Source: Compostibacter hankyongensis
GTDB lineage: Bacteria > Bacteroidota > Bacteroidia > Chitinophagales > Chitinophagaceae
Length of the DNA stretch: 64,000 bases
Reading direction: 5' to 3'
Assembly: GCF_039541075.1 (NCBI RefSeq)
Contig: NZ_BAABFN010000001.1
Coordinates: 434,001-498,000 of the forward strand
The notes below the pieces were generated by a model that worked only from the letters and a program-made list of their open reading frames with translations, did no database searches and was not told the DNA's origin. Numbering within the stretch: position 1 is the stretch's first letter; each line of letters starts with the position of its first letter. Shown here piece after piece: positions 51,965 to 60,457 of this stretch. Both the position numbers and the translations under genes were made by a program.

Positions 51965-52804
51965 ATGGATACACAACCCAGGGAAGTAGAGCTGGTGGTG
52001 ATTTCTGACATACATCTCGGCATCTACGGCTGCCATGCCAAAGAGCTCTGCCGCTATCTTTCGGGTATCCGGCCCCGTATCCTGATCCTTAACGGCGATA
52101 TCATCGACATCTGGCAGTTCAGCAAACGCTATTTCCCCAAATCCCATACCCGTGTTGTCCGGAAGATCCTGAAGCTGGCCGGCAACGGCACGCAGGTATA
52201 TTACCTCACCGGCAATCACGATGAGGCCCTGCGCAAATACGCCGGCTTCTCGCTGGGTAATCTTACGGTGGACAATAAGCTGCTGCTTACGCTGAACGGA
52301 AAGACGCACTGGTTTTTTCACGGCGATGTATTCGATCTCACGATGCAGCATTCCCGCTGGCTGGCGAAGCTGGGGGGCAAAGGCTATGACCTGCTGATCA
52401 TCCTGAACCGGTGGGTCAACGTGCTGCTCGAAAGGCTGGGAAAAGAAAAGATGTCTTTTTCCAAAAAGGTAAAGGCAGGGGTAAAAAAAGCGGTGCAGTT
52501 TATCTCCGATTTTGAGAATACGGTAGCCGAGATCGCCGCAGATAAACACTTTGATGTCGTCTGCTGCGGGCATATCCATCAGCCCTGTATAAAAGAGATA
52601 TCTTCCGGAGAGCATACGGTGCTGTATCTCAACTCAGGCGACTGGGTGGAGAGCCTTACCGCGCTGGAATATCATAACGGGCAGTGGGAACTGTACCGCC
52701 ACCCGGCGGAAGAGCAGGCCCCGGCGGTGGTCGAGGACGAGGATGAACCCCTCTCCGCAGAGATCTTTCCCCTGCCGTTCCCCCTGCCATCCGTAGGGAA
52801 GTAA
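51965..52804 (+). CDS. LpxH-like metallophosphoesterase (UDP-2,3-diacylglucosamine diphosphatase type)
   Basis: A 279-residue calcineurin-fold enzyme. The metal-binding motifs are ISDIHLG, NGDIID, GNHDE and CGHIHQP, in order. It is close to the Bacteroidota proteins called UDP-2,3-diacylglucosamine diphosphatase, a lipid A step, though a different phosphoester is possible given the neighbouring phosphate genes. The ATG at 51965 is preferred; the TTG at 51944 has no support. Confidence 0.85.
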   Translation: MDTQPREVELVVISDIHLGIYGCHAKELCRYLSGIRPRILILNGDIIDIWQFSKRYFPKSHTRVVRKILKLAGNGTQVYYLTGNHDEALRKYAGFSLGNLTVDNKLLLTLNGKTHWFFHGDVFDLTMQHSRWLAKLGGKGYDLLIILNRWVNVLLERLGKEKMSFSKKVKAGVKKAVQFISDFENTVAEIAADKHFDVVCCGHIHQPCIKEISSGEHTVLYLNSGDWVESLTALEYHNGQWELYRHPAEEQAPAVVEDEDEPLSAEIFPLPFPLPSVGK

Positions 52805-52932
52805 TGTCCGAACTCCCTGCTAATCATAACAATTTATTTACTTCCTGATAAGGATATCTTAATCCGGATAATGTTTTTTTGTATACAAATCGGTAATAAC
52901 TTATTCTGTCGTTTATTCAAACCGGTTAGATC

Positions 52933-53271
52933 ATGCGGATACTGAAGTTGCATCCTTTAATGACGGTGTCTTTGCTACAGATGCAGGTGAGGCAGTTGCT
53001 GCATTGCAACGTGGTGGTATACCATACCAGCCAGCTGGCCTATGCCTGGGAGACCTTGCGGGATACCGGGTTCGAAGGAGATGAGATGACGGAGTACCCC
53101 ATCGACGAAACCATGAGCGTGCGCGAATTTGAGATGATGATAGAGGACCGGTTTAATATCAGCCTGGAGCTGAGCAACCAGCGTGAATCTCCTTTTAGCA
53201 ATAAGAGCCTGAAGCTGTATCAGCTGACCGCCGGTAATACATCTTCTCCCGGCAGGGAATGCCGGGCCTGA
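52933..53271 (+). CDS. Small protein of unknown function
   Basis: A 112-residue soluble protein, no signal peptide, no recognised domain. The central part (TSQLAYAWETLRDTGFEGDEMTEYPIDETMSV, acidic) is the likely structured core. It stands alone between the phosphoesterase and the TonB receptor, 128 bp after the former and with an AACCGGTT palindrome at its 5' side. It may share phosphate control, but that is a guess from position. Confidence 0.6.
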   Translation: MRILKLHPLMTVSLLQMQVRQLLHCNVVVYHTSQLAYAWETLRDTGFEGDEMTEYPIDETMSVREFEMMIEDRFNISLELSNQRESPFSNKSLKLYQLTAGNTSSPGRECRA

Positions 53272-53337
53272 GCCGTTTTCCCCTGTTGCGGCTGCCCCTC
53301 GGCGGCCTGTCTTGCCGTGCACGAAATCATGATCTGT

Positions 53338-53370
53338 TAACATTAAGGTAACAAAACCGTAACATACCCC
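53338..53370 (+). promoter_or_regulatory. Pho-box-like triple repeat upstream of TonB receptor
   Basis: TAACA recurs at 53338, 53349 and 53360, exactly 11 bp apart. The repeat ends 3 bp before a perfect -7 element and takes the place of a -33 box. Confidence 0.65.
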
Positions 53371-53373
53371 CTC

Positions 53374-53381
53374 TACTTTTG
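53374..53381 (+). promoter_or_regulatory. TonB receptor promoter, -7 element
   Basis: TACTTTTG, perfect TAnnTTTG, 23 bases before the GTG start. Confidence 0.6.
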
Positions 53382-53403
53382 CCCTGTATTAAAACGTTAT
53401 CCT

Positions 53404-56211
53404 GTGAAGGAAAAAATCACGCTAAAATGCCGATGGGCATGCCTTTTTTTACCCTCCTTATTTCTTTATAGCGCCGTCCTTGCCCAGGGAACGGGCAAGA
53501 TTGGCGGCAAGATTACGGATAAGCCTACCGGTAATCCCCTGATCGGTGTTACCGTCCTGGTGGACGGCAGCGCCAGCGGCGCTATTACCGACGTCCAGGG
53601 CGGCTATGTTATCAGCGGCATCTCGGCCGGCAGTCATACGGTAACGGTGAAGTATATAGGTTATGCTACAAAATCCATTTCCGATGTAATGGTGAAGGAC
53701 GGGGCGGTGACCACGCTGGATGTAGTGATGGATGAACCGTCTTCCGAGTCTTTAAAGGAAGTAGTGATCACCTCTTCCTACCGGCAGGAATCGGTGACCT
53801 CGCTGCTGGTCAACCAGAAGAACAGCATGAGCGTTTCCAGCGGCATCTCTGCCGATCAGATTTCCAGGTCTCCGGACAAGAATATCGGACAGGTATTAAA
53901 ACGGGTAAGCGGCGCCAGCATCCAGGATAATAAATTTGTGGTGGTCCGCGGGCTGAACGATCGTTATAACAATGCCACGCTCAACAACGTGTTGCTGCCC
54001 AGCTCCGAACCCGACCGGAAAGCGTTTTCTTTTGATATCATTCCTTCCGGCCTTATCGATAATGTGGTGATCAACAAAACCGCCCTGCCCGACAAACCGG
54101 GAGATTTTGCCGGCGGTCTGATCCAGATCCATACAAAGGACTTCCCTGAGCAGCAGTTTTTCAGCTTTACCCTGGGGACCTCCTATAATACCATCTCCAC
54201 CTTTAAAGATGTGCTCTCCGGTAAACGCACAGCCCGGAATTTCGTGGGATTTGACGATGGGTCCCATCGCCTGCCGGACGGCGTTCCCGCTGATCAGAAG
54301 GCCTTCAACGGACTGAGCGGCGCTGCGCAGGACCGGATGAACCGGTCCTTTGAGAACACCTGGCAGATCAATCCCCGGAAAGGCCTGCCCGCCGGTAACT
54401 TCCAGTTTACCATGGGGAAGACCTTTTATGGAAAAACCAACAGCAACCGCAAGCTGGGCTTTATCCTGTCGGTTACGGATAATTACAGCGAGACCAACCA
54501 GCTCGCGGAAAGAAGCGACTACAACATCGATACAAAATCCTTTAATTACCACCTTTTGGACACGACGGGAACTTTCCAGTCCTCTTTCGGAGCGCTGGCC
54601 AATATTGCCTACAGCAACGGTCGGTCCACCATCTCATTCAAGAACCTCTATAACCGGGTATACAACGATCAGACCATCATCCGTCACCGCGCTACCGATC
54701 CCCAGCCGCCTTTTCATTATGTGACCTATGCCAATTTTCACAACCTCACCGAACGTTCCCTGTATTCAGGAACCCTGGAAGGGCTGCATGCCGTGGGCGG
54801 AAACGATATCCGTATCAACTGGAGCCTCAATTACTCCGGACTGGAGCGTCTTGAACCCGATTCCCGCATTGTCAATTATACCAATGACCATGCTATCGTG
54901 GACCAGCCGGTAAACGGCGGCAGCTCGCGTTCTTTCTCCAATGTAAATGACAACATCTATAACGGACAGGTAGCCGTATCCTTTCCCTTTAAGATAGACG
55001 CCCTGAGCCAGGAGCTGAAGATCGGGGGACTCACCCAGTACCGCGACCGCAAGGCCAACTACCGCCCGCTGTCCTACCACAGAAGCAGCAGCTTTCCCTT
55101 TGATCAGCTGACCCTGCCTCCTTATCTGTTGTTTGCTCCGGAAAACCTGGGCAGTGAAGGACTGTATCTCCGGGACGACAGTTCCCCCGAAAACAAATAC
55201 GAGGCGAATTCGTTCCTGAAGAGCGGCTTTGCCATGCTGCAGAACGAGCTGGGAAAGAAGCTGAAGCTGATCTGGGGATTCCGTTTTGAATCGTACCATC
55301 AGGAGCTGGCCCCCGTCTCTGAAAAAACAGGTATCCGTACCACAGATACTACCTACAACAGCCTGCTGCCCTCCGTGAACCTGATCTATGCGCTGAACAA
55401 GAAGACAAACCTGCGGGCCTCCTATTCCAATACGGTGGCGCGTCCTGAGCTTCGTGAGATAGCTTCCTACAGCTTTTACGATTTCCTCAATTCCGCTTCG
55501 GTATTCGGCAATCCCCGGCTCAGACAGACCCGGATCACCAATATCGACCTGCGCTATGAGTGGTATCCCAGAGCAGGAGAAACGGTGAATGCCGCCCTGT
55601 TTTATAAAAAGTTTAAGGATCCTATCTCGGAATCATGGGCCAGCCAGGATAACAATGACCGTACCTATATCAACCTGAACGATGCGGTGTCCTATGGAGC
55701 TGAGGTAGAGCTCAGAAAAGACCTGGCTTTTGTGCTGGGCGACTGGGGTAAGAACTCCTTTCTCTCCCTGAACGGATCGTACATCTACTCCCGTATAAAA
55801 AACCCCAACAGCAGCAACCAGCGGAATGTCAACGGCGATACGCGCCCCCTGCCCGGACAGTCGCCCTACCTGGTGAATATTGGCCTGCAGATCGGGGATC
55901 CAGGGAATACTTTTTCAGCTACCATACTGTATAACCGCACCGGCGAAAGGATCAATACCGTAGGCGACGACAGCAGTAACAAGCTGGATATTTTTGAAGC
56001 CCCGCGCAACCAGCTGGATGTGCAGCTGAGAAAGAAGGTCTTTCATCAGAACGGGGAAGTAAAGCTTGGCTTTTCGAATCTGCTGAATGCCAACTATCTC
56101 CTGTATCAGAACAAGAACGACAAAAAAAGCTATCAGCGCGGCGATTATACTTATTATAAATACAGGCTGGGCACCGATATCTCGCTTTCCCTGAACTATA
56201 CGATAAAATAA
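53404..56211 (+). CDS. TonB-dependent receptor with carboxypeptidase-like N-terminal domain
   Basis: A 935-residue outer-membrane receptor. A signal peptide ends AVLAQ; residues about 32-115 are a CarboxypepD_reg-like domain (GGKITDKPTGNPLIGVTVLVDG); the plug follows with RSPDKNIGQVLKRVSGASIQDN and VVRGLNDRYNNATLNN; the rest is the barrel ending LSLNYTIK. The start is GTG at 53404. It has a Pho-box-like promoter and is followed by a beta-helix lipoprotein rather than SusD. I infer uptake of a phosphorus compound, but the ligand is unknown. Confidence 0.9.
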   Translation: MKEKITLKCRWACLFLPSLFLYSAVLAQGTGKIGGKITDKPTGNPLIGVTVLVDGSASGAITDVQGGYVISGISAGSHTVTVKYIGYATKSISDVMVKDGAVTTLDVVMDEPSSESLKEVVITSSYRQESVTSLLVNQKNSMSVSSGISADQISRSPDKNIGQVLKRVSGASIQDNKFVVVRGLNDRYNNATLNNVLLPSSEPDRKAFSFDIIPSGLIDNVVINKTALPDKPGDFAGGLIQIHTKDFPEQQFFSFTLGTSYNTISTFKDVLSGKRTARNFVGFDDGSHRLPDGVPADQKAFNGLSGAAQDRMNRSFENTWQINPRKGLPAGNFQFTMGKTFYGKTNSNRKLGFILSVTDNYSETNQLAERSDYNIDTKSFNYHLLDTTGTFQSSFGALANIAYSNGRSTISFKNLYNRVYNDQTIIRHRATDPQPPFHYVTYANFHNLTERSLYSGTLEGLHAVGGNDIRINWSLNYSGLERLEPDSRIVNYTNDHAIVDQPVNGGSSRSFSNVNDNIYNGQVAVSFPFKIDALSQELKIGGLTQYRDRKANYRPLSYHRSSSFPFDQLTLPPYLLFAPENLGSEGLYLRDDSSPENKYEANSFLKSGFAMLQNELGKKLKLIWGFRFESYHQELAPVSEKTGIRTTDTTYNSLLPSVNLIYALNKKTNLRASYSNTVARPELREIASYSFYDFLNSASVFGNPRLRQTRITNIDLRYEWYPRAGETVNAALFYKKFKDPISESWASQDNNDRTYINLNDAVSYGAEVELRKDLAFVLGDWGKNSFLSLNGSYIYSRIKNPNSSNQRNVNGDTRPLPGQSPYLVNIGLQIGDPGNTFSATILYNRTGERINTVGDDSSNKLDIFEAPRNQLDVQLRKKVFHQNGEVKLGFSNLLNANYLLYQNKNDKKSYQRGDYTYYKYRLGTDISLSLNYTIK

Positions 56212-56227
56212 GCCAAAGCCCGGCCCG

Positions 56228-56260
56228 TAACATTAAGATCATCTTGCATTAACAGTTTGT
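56228..56260. promoter_or_regulatory. Pho-box-like half-sites, 22-bp spacing
   Basis: TAACATTAAGA at 56228 and TAACAGTTTGT at 56250 are two 11-bp turns apart; the first ten bases equal those of the unit at 53338. It lies 43 bp before the beta-helix lipoprotein gene. Confidence 0.4.
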
Positions 56261-56302
56261 TTAAAACCAATCCTGAATTTTAAAGCGTAAAAACGTCTTT
56301 TT

Positions 56303-57814
56303 ATGAAGAAAGTATTGATTTACCTCATGGTCTGTACGGGTGTGCTGACCGTTTTTTCGGCCTGTAACAAGGATAATGACCCGGTCTGCGAGGGTTGTAA
56401 CGAAGGCGGCGATTCCACCGGCAACGGGCAGGACTCCGCGAAAGTGGCCCTCCTCGTCGGAAAAATTGATCATGACCGCACCCTGTCTGCCGATACGGTA
56501 TATGTGATGCGCACTTATGTGTATGTGGTTGACGGCGCCACCCTCACCATTGAACCCGGTACCGTTATCCTGGGCGGACAGGAATCTCCCACCAAGGGCG
56601 GCACCCTGTTCATCACCCGTGGTTCCAAGCTGGTGGCCAAGGGCACTGCAGACAATCCCATTGTATTTACTTCTGAAAAGCCGGTAGGCCAGCGCAAGAG
56701 CGGCGACTGGGGCGGTATCGTATTCCTGGGTAAGGCCTCCACCAACCGCGACCTCACCAAGCGTAAGCCGGAAGGCGTGGAAGGCGCCGACCAGAGCGTA
56801 GACCTGGTTTACGGCGACGATAATAACAATTTCAAGGATGACGATAATTCCGGAACGCTCGAATATGTGCGTGTGGAATTCGGGGGGATCGCCCTCGCTT
56901 CTACCAAGGACAGCGAAATCAACGGCGTTACCTTTTACGGGGTCGGCAGCGGAACTACTGTAGACCACGTGCAGGTAAGTTATTCCGGGGACGATGCCTA
57001 TGAATGGTTCGGCGGTACCGTGAATGTAAAGAACCTGGTAGCCTTCGGCACCCTGGATGATAACTTTGACATGGACAGCGGCTTCCGCGGCAAGATGCAG
57101 TTCCTGCTGGCCCTGCTGGATCCCACGAAATCCGACGTGGTAAGTCTTTCCAACGGTATGGAAGTGGATAACCTGAACGGCGCCAATACGGCTACGCCCT
57201 TTACCCATCCGATGATCTCCAACTTTACGCTGGCAGGACCGGGCAATGCAACCGGTGATGGGGACAACTTCTATTCCGGTGCACGCTGGAGAAGAGGCGC
57301 CACCTTTGAGGTAGCCAACTCCGTTTACAGCGGCATGCCCGTCGCCATCGACGTGGAAAGCGAAACCGCCCAGAAGAAGCTGCAGGACGGCACCTCTTCC
57401 ATCAAAAACTCTATTCTGCAGGCCAGCGGTATCAGCCCGATAACGGATCAGCGCGGCAACGGCAGCACGCCGATCGGCCCTGTGATGTTTGATGCCGACA
57501 ACAAAGACGGCTCCATCTTAAGCGCTACGGATATCTGCGACCTTATCCTGAAGGCCGCAAACAAGAACGATACGGTTTCCAAACAATCCGATGTGTTTGT
57601 AAACGTACCCTCGGTGAGCGATTACAAAGCCTCCAACACCGACTTTAAGCTGAAGACGGATAAAGCCGCCATGTTTGACGGAAGTTTCAACGATGCGTTC
57701 TTCGACAAGGTAAATTATGTCGGCGCCGTAGACCCTGCCGATCCCTGGACCGCTGAAAAATGGATCAACTGGGACCCGCAGCATACCGAATACCCGGCCG
57801 CTACCCAGCAGTAG
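56303..57814 (+). CDS. Surface lipoprotein with right-handed beta-helix, partner of the TonB receptor
   Basis: A 503-residue lipoprotein; the lipobox FSAC places the lipid Cys at residue 21, followed by a short acidic linker with CEGCNEGG. The body has beta-helix-like rungs (LTIEPGTVILGGQ, LEYVRVEFGG, VDHVQVSYSGDDAYEWFGGTVNVKNLVAFG). Acidic DDNNNF and DDDNSG loops could bind calcium. It is 91 bp after the TonB receptor in the same direction and takes the place that SusD has in SusCD pairs. No enzyme motif is seen. Confidence 0.82.
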   Translation: MKKVLIYLMVCTGVLTVFSACNKDNDPVCEGCNEGGDSTGNGQDSAKVALLVGKIDHDRTLSADTVYVMRTYVYVVDGATLTIEPGTVILGGQESPTKGGTLFITRGSKLVAKGTADNPIVFTSEKPVGQRKSGDWGGIVFLGKASTNRDLTKRKPEGVEGADQSVDLVYGDDNNNFKDDDNSGTLEYVRVEFGGIALASTKDSEINGVTFYGVGSGTTVDHVQVSYSGDDAYEWFGGTVNVKNLVAFGTLDDNFDMDSGFRGKMQFLLALLDPTKSDVVSLSNGMEVDNLNGANTATPFTHPMISNFTLAGPGNATGDGDNFYSGARWRRGATFEVANSVYSGMPVAIDVESETAQKKLQDGTSSIKNSILQASGISPITDQRGNGSTPIGPVMFDADNKDGSILSATDICDLILKAANKNDTVSKQSDVFVNVPSVSDYKASNTDFKLKTDKAAMFDGSFNDAFFDKVNYVGAVDPADPWTAEKWINWDPQHTEYPAATQQ

Positions 57815-58174
57815 GAATAAAGCGTATTACTTTACCGCGCATTTATCCTTCACACATATATACGTTTAGTGCAGCAATGCCCCCTCTTCAGGGGGCATTT
57901 GCATTTAAGGCTTCTTCCTGCTATAAAGGACCCGGCCGGCGGGCCGAACTGTTCCGCAAGCTTGTAGCAGCCCTTTCTTCCCATGGCTTTCCGGCCTCCC
58001 TTTTTTCCGCGTCCGGCGCATCTTTACAGGCGTCTGCCGCTACCGAAAAAGGCAGCAATCTATTTCTGGCACAGATATTGGTTTTTTAGTAATGTATTAA
58101 CCCTTTATCCTGCGAAATAACGCCGCTACAGGCGTCGTCGCGGAGACAGACGGAAATATAAAAGGAGAGATGTC
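57815..58174. other. 360-bp intergenic region
   Basis: It holds a strong terminator at 57876-57899, then about 250 bp where I see no gene, only pyrimidine-rich stretches and a hairpin-like CCGGCCGGCGGGCC tract, and finally the ribosome site AAAGGAGA before the CsbD-like gene. Confidence 0.5.
57876..57903 (+). terminator. Terminator after the beta-helix lipoprotein
   Basis: Arms AATGCCCCC (57876-57884) and GGGGGCATT (57891-57899) pair perfectly over 9 bp with a 6-nt loop; the T-run is short. Confidence 0.7.
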
Positions 58175-58390
58175 ATGGATGCCAGAATATTAAACCGAAA
58201 ATGGAGGGAGCTGAAATGGGCGCTCCGGCAGCGGTACATACAGCTTACCGACGAGGATGTATTGCTGATCCGGGGTGAAGAAGAGCAGCTTATGGAGCGG
58301 TTGCAGCACAAGCTGGGAAAAAACGGACAGGAGCTGAATGCCCTGCTTGCGGATCTTATTCTGTCAGAGCATTGTCAGCAGCATTGGTGA
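58175..58390 (+). CDS. CsbD-like small stress protein
   Basis: A 71-residue protein. The pattern WRELKWALRQRYIQLTDEDVLLI, then RGEEEQLMERLQHKLGKNG, follows the CsbD family (W--LKG---WG-LTDDDL--I-G--ELIGKLQ). Function of CsbD is unknown; it rises in general stress in other bacteria. The Shine-Dalgarno AAAGGAGA is clear. It converges on the histidine kinase gene 44 bp away. Confidence 0.75.
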   Translation: MDARILNRKWRELKWALRQRYIQLTDEDVLLIRGEEEQLMERLQHKLGKNGQELNALLADLILSEHCQQHW

Positions 58391-58434
58391 ATGAGGGCAT
58401 ATTTCCGCCGGAGCCGGGGCGGCGCAAAAGGCGT

Positions 58435-59487
58435 CTATTCCCGGCCGACCTTGAGGGTGAATCCGAAGGTGGAGCCGATATCCGGTTTGCTGCGGACGTT
58501 GATGGTTTGTCCGTGTGCTTCGATGATGTGCTTTACGATAGCCAGCCCCAGACCGGTACCGCCGGCTTCGCGGCTGCGGGCCTTATCCGTTCGGTAAAAA
58601 CGTTCAAATACCCGGGGCAGGTGTTCTTCGGGGATGCCGATGCCGTTGTCGGAAAGCTCCACGAGGATGCGTTGTCCGTCTGTATTGTAAAAGCTGGCCA
58701 TGGTATGCCCTTCGTGCTTTCCGTACTTGATGGAATTGTCCAGCAGGTTGATGAGCACCTGGCGTATCTTTTCCTTATCCGCATATACCGGAAGGGGCGG
58801 AGCTTCGCAGCCTTTCTTGATGGAGAAACGCACTCCCCTGTTTTTTGCTTTTAGCGAAAGCGTATCGAAAACATCCCTGACGAGGTCCTGTATGACAAAT
58901 ACTTCAGGGTCCAGCTGGTTTTCCCCGCTTTCGAGGCGGGATATTTCATCCAGGTCGTCGATCAGCCGGCAAAGCCGGTCGATATTTTTGGTGGCGTTCC
59001 GGAGAAAGGTCTTGTTTACTTCGGGATCTTCGAGCGCGCCGTCCAGCAGGGTATGGATATAACCCTGGATGGCGAACACGGGGGTTTTCAGCTCATGGGC
59101 CAGGTTCAGCAGGAATTCTTTCCGGAATTTTTCATTACGCTGCAGGCTGGCGATCTCCTCCCGCTTCTGGATGGCCCATTTTTCCACATCTTTGCTGACT
59201 TCCTCGATGCTCTTTTGCGGCAGCACATTTTTGTTGAAAAACTCTTCCTGCCGGGTGGCCTTCGTCTGGTGAATAAACTTGTAGATGAGCTTGATCTTGC
59301 GGTAAATAAATTTCCGCAGGCTGTTCAGAAAGAAAATATAGGAAAGCAGAAAAGAGACGGCGAAAGCGCTCAGGAACCCTGTCCACGATGCTTTGAGCAA
59401 AAGGCTGCACAGGGCCAGCAGCAGGGCCAGCAGCAGGGCGGTATAAAAAGCGATCTTCTGGGGAGAGGTATTTTTGCTGCTGATCAT
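58435..59487 (-). CDS. PhoR-like sensor histidine kinase
   Basis: A 350-residue membrane kinase with two N-terminal helices and almost no periplasmic loop, like PhoR. The H-box is LAHELKTPVFAIQGYIH with His131 phosphorylated; N-box LLDNSIKYG, G1 DNGIGIPEEHL and G2 GGTGLGLAIVKHI are intact. It follows its response regulator by 66 bp. With pit, DUF47 and Pho-box-like sites near, phosphate sensing is the best guess. Confidence 0.88.
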   Translation of the reverse strand: MISSKNTSPQKIAFYTALLLALLLALCSLLLKASWTGFLSAFAVSFLLSYIFFLNSLRKFIYRKIKLIYKFIHQTKATRQEEFFNKNVLPQKSIEEVSKDVEKWAIQKREEIASLQRNEKFRKEFLLNLAHELKTPVFAIQGYIHTLLDGALEDPEVNKTFLRNATKNIDRLCRLIDDLDEISRLESGENQLDPEVFVIQDLVRDVFDTLSLKAKNRGVRFSIKKGCEAPPLPVYADKEKIRQVLINLLDNSIKYGKHEGHTMASFYNTDGQRILVELSDNGIGIPEEHLPRVFERFYRTDKARSREAGGTGLGLAIVKHIIEAHGQTINVRSKPDIGSTFGFTLKVGRE

Positions 59488-59553
59488 GTCCGCGGTATAT
59501 ACATTCTGTAAACCTATGATAAATCGGGGGAACCGCCAAAGGAGGGACCGCCC

Positions 59554-60243
59554 TTACATCATCAGGTCGAATTTATATCCCACCCCTTTTACCGTGGTCA
59601 GGAGGTCGGCGCCGATCTTTTGCCGGATCTTGCGGACATGCACATCGATGGTGCGGTTGCCCACGATGACCTCGGTGCCCCAGACCTGGCTGAGGATTTC
59701 GTTGCGGAGGAATACCCTTCCGGGTTTGGAGGCCAGCAGCTCCAGCAGCTCAAACTCTTTTTTGGCCAGGGCAATATCCCTGTCCTTGTAGCTGACATTG
59801 AATTTATCGCGGTCGATGACCAGGTCGCCGATACGGATGACTTTTTCTTCTTCCTTGTTCAGCCTGCGAAACAGGGCATTGACACGGCTCACCAGCAAAC
59901 GCGGCTTGATGGGCTTCGTGATGTAATCGTCGGCTCCGATATTAAGACCCTCTACTTCCGATTTTTCATCCCCCAGTGCGGTCAGGAACAGGATCAGCGT
60001 TTCCTGGAACGCCGGCAGGCGGCGCAGCTCCCGGCAGGCGTCCATGCCGTTTTTGTTGGGCATCATGATATCGAGGATGATCAGGTCGGGATTAAAACGC
60101 TTTGCCTTTTCCAAGGCTTCTTCCCCGTCCCTGGCAGTAGCGGTTTCATACCCCGAGATCTGCAGGTTGTAACTGATGATCTCCAGAATATCCGCCTCAT
60201 CATCCACGATCAGAATTTTCCCTCCTTCCTGGGCCATTGGCAT
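59554..60243 (-). CDS. PhoB-like OmpR-family response regulator
   Basis: A 229-residue regulator. The receiver has the DD pair (VDDEAD), the phospho-acceptor Asp58 in LILDIMMP and the TKP Lys; the C-terminal winged helix has ALAKKEFELLELLASKPGRVFLRNEILSQVWG and NRTIDVHVRKIRQKIG. It resembles PhoB. It could bind the TAACA repeats nearby. The start may be two codons later (60237). A perfect -7 element is at 60267-60274 on the minus strand. Confidence 0.9.
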   Translation of the reverse strand: MPMAQEGGKILIVDDEADILEIISYNLQISGYETATARDGEEALEKAKRFNPDLIILDIMMPNKNGMDACRELRRLPAFQETLILFLTALGDEKSEVEGLNIGADDYITKPIKPRLLVSRVNALFRRLNKEEEKVIRIGDLVIDRDKFNVSYKDRDIALAKKEFELLELLASKPGRVFLRNEILSQVWGTEVIVGNRTIDVHVRKIRQKIGADLLTTVKGVGYKFDLMM

Positions 60244-60266
60244 AAGATGATGTTAAAAAGAACACC

Positions 60267-60274
60267 CAAAATTA
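60267..60274 (-). promoter_or_regulatory. Probable promoter of the PhoB/PhoR-like operon, -7 element
   Basis: Reads TAATTTTG on the minus strand, perfect TAnnTTTG, 23 bases before the regulator start. Confidence 0.5.
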
Positions 60275-60422
60275 ACATTCCCCTGTAAAACGGCCTTGAA
60301 AAATAACATTACGAAATTGTTAAATCCCCGGCCGGCGGGTTTTCCGGGGTGATTTTCCCGTGAAACGCCGCATTTTCAGCTGTTTTTCGTTTCAGAAATT
60401 CGGGAAGCCCGTAAATTGGTAA

Positions 60423-60430
60423 TAAATTTG
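60423..60430 (+). promoter_or_regulatory. Probable promoter of the 749-residue secreted protein, -7 element
   Basis: TAAATTTG, perfect TAnnTTTG, 27 bases before the ATG. Confidence 0.5.
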
Positions 60431-60457
60431 CATCAAAGAGCAGAAAAACCGGTACAG

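Noticed and set aside
57760..58089. 109-residue open frame over the end of the lipoprotein gene and the terminator
   Set aside because: It starts inside a certain gene, runs through a terminator hairpin and shows no domain.
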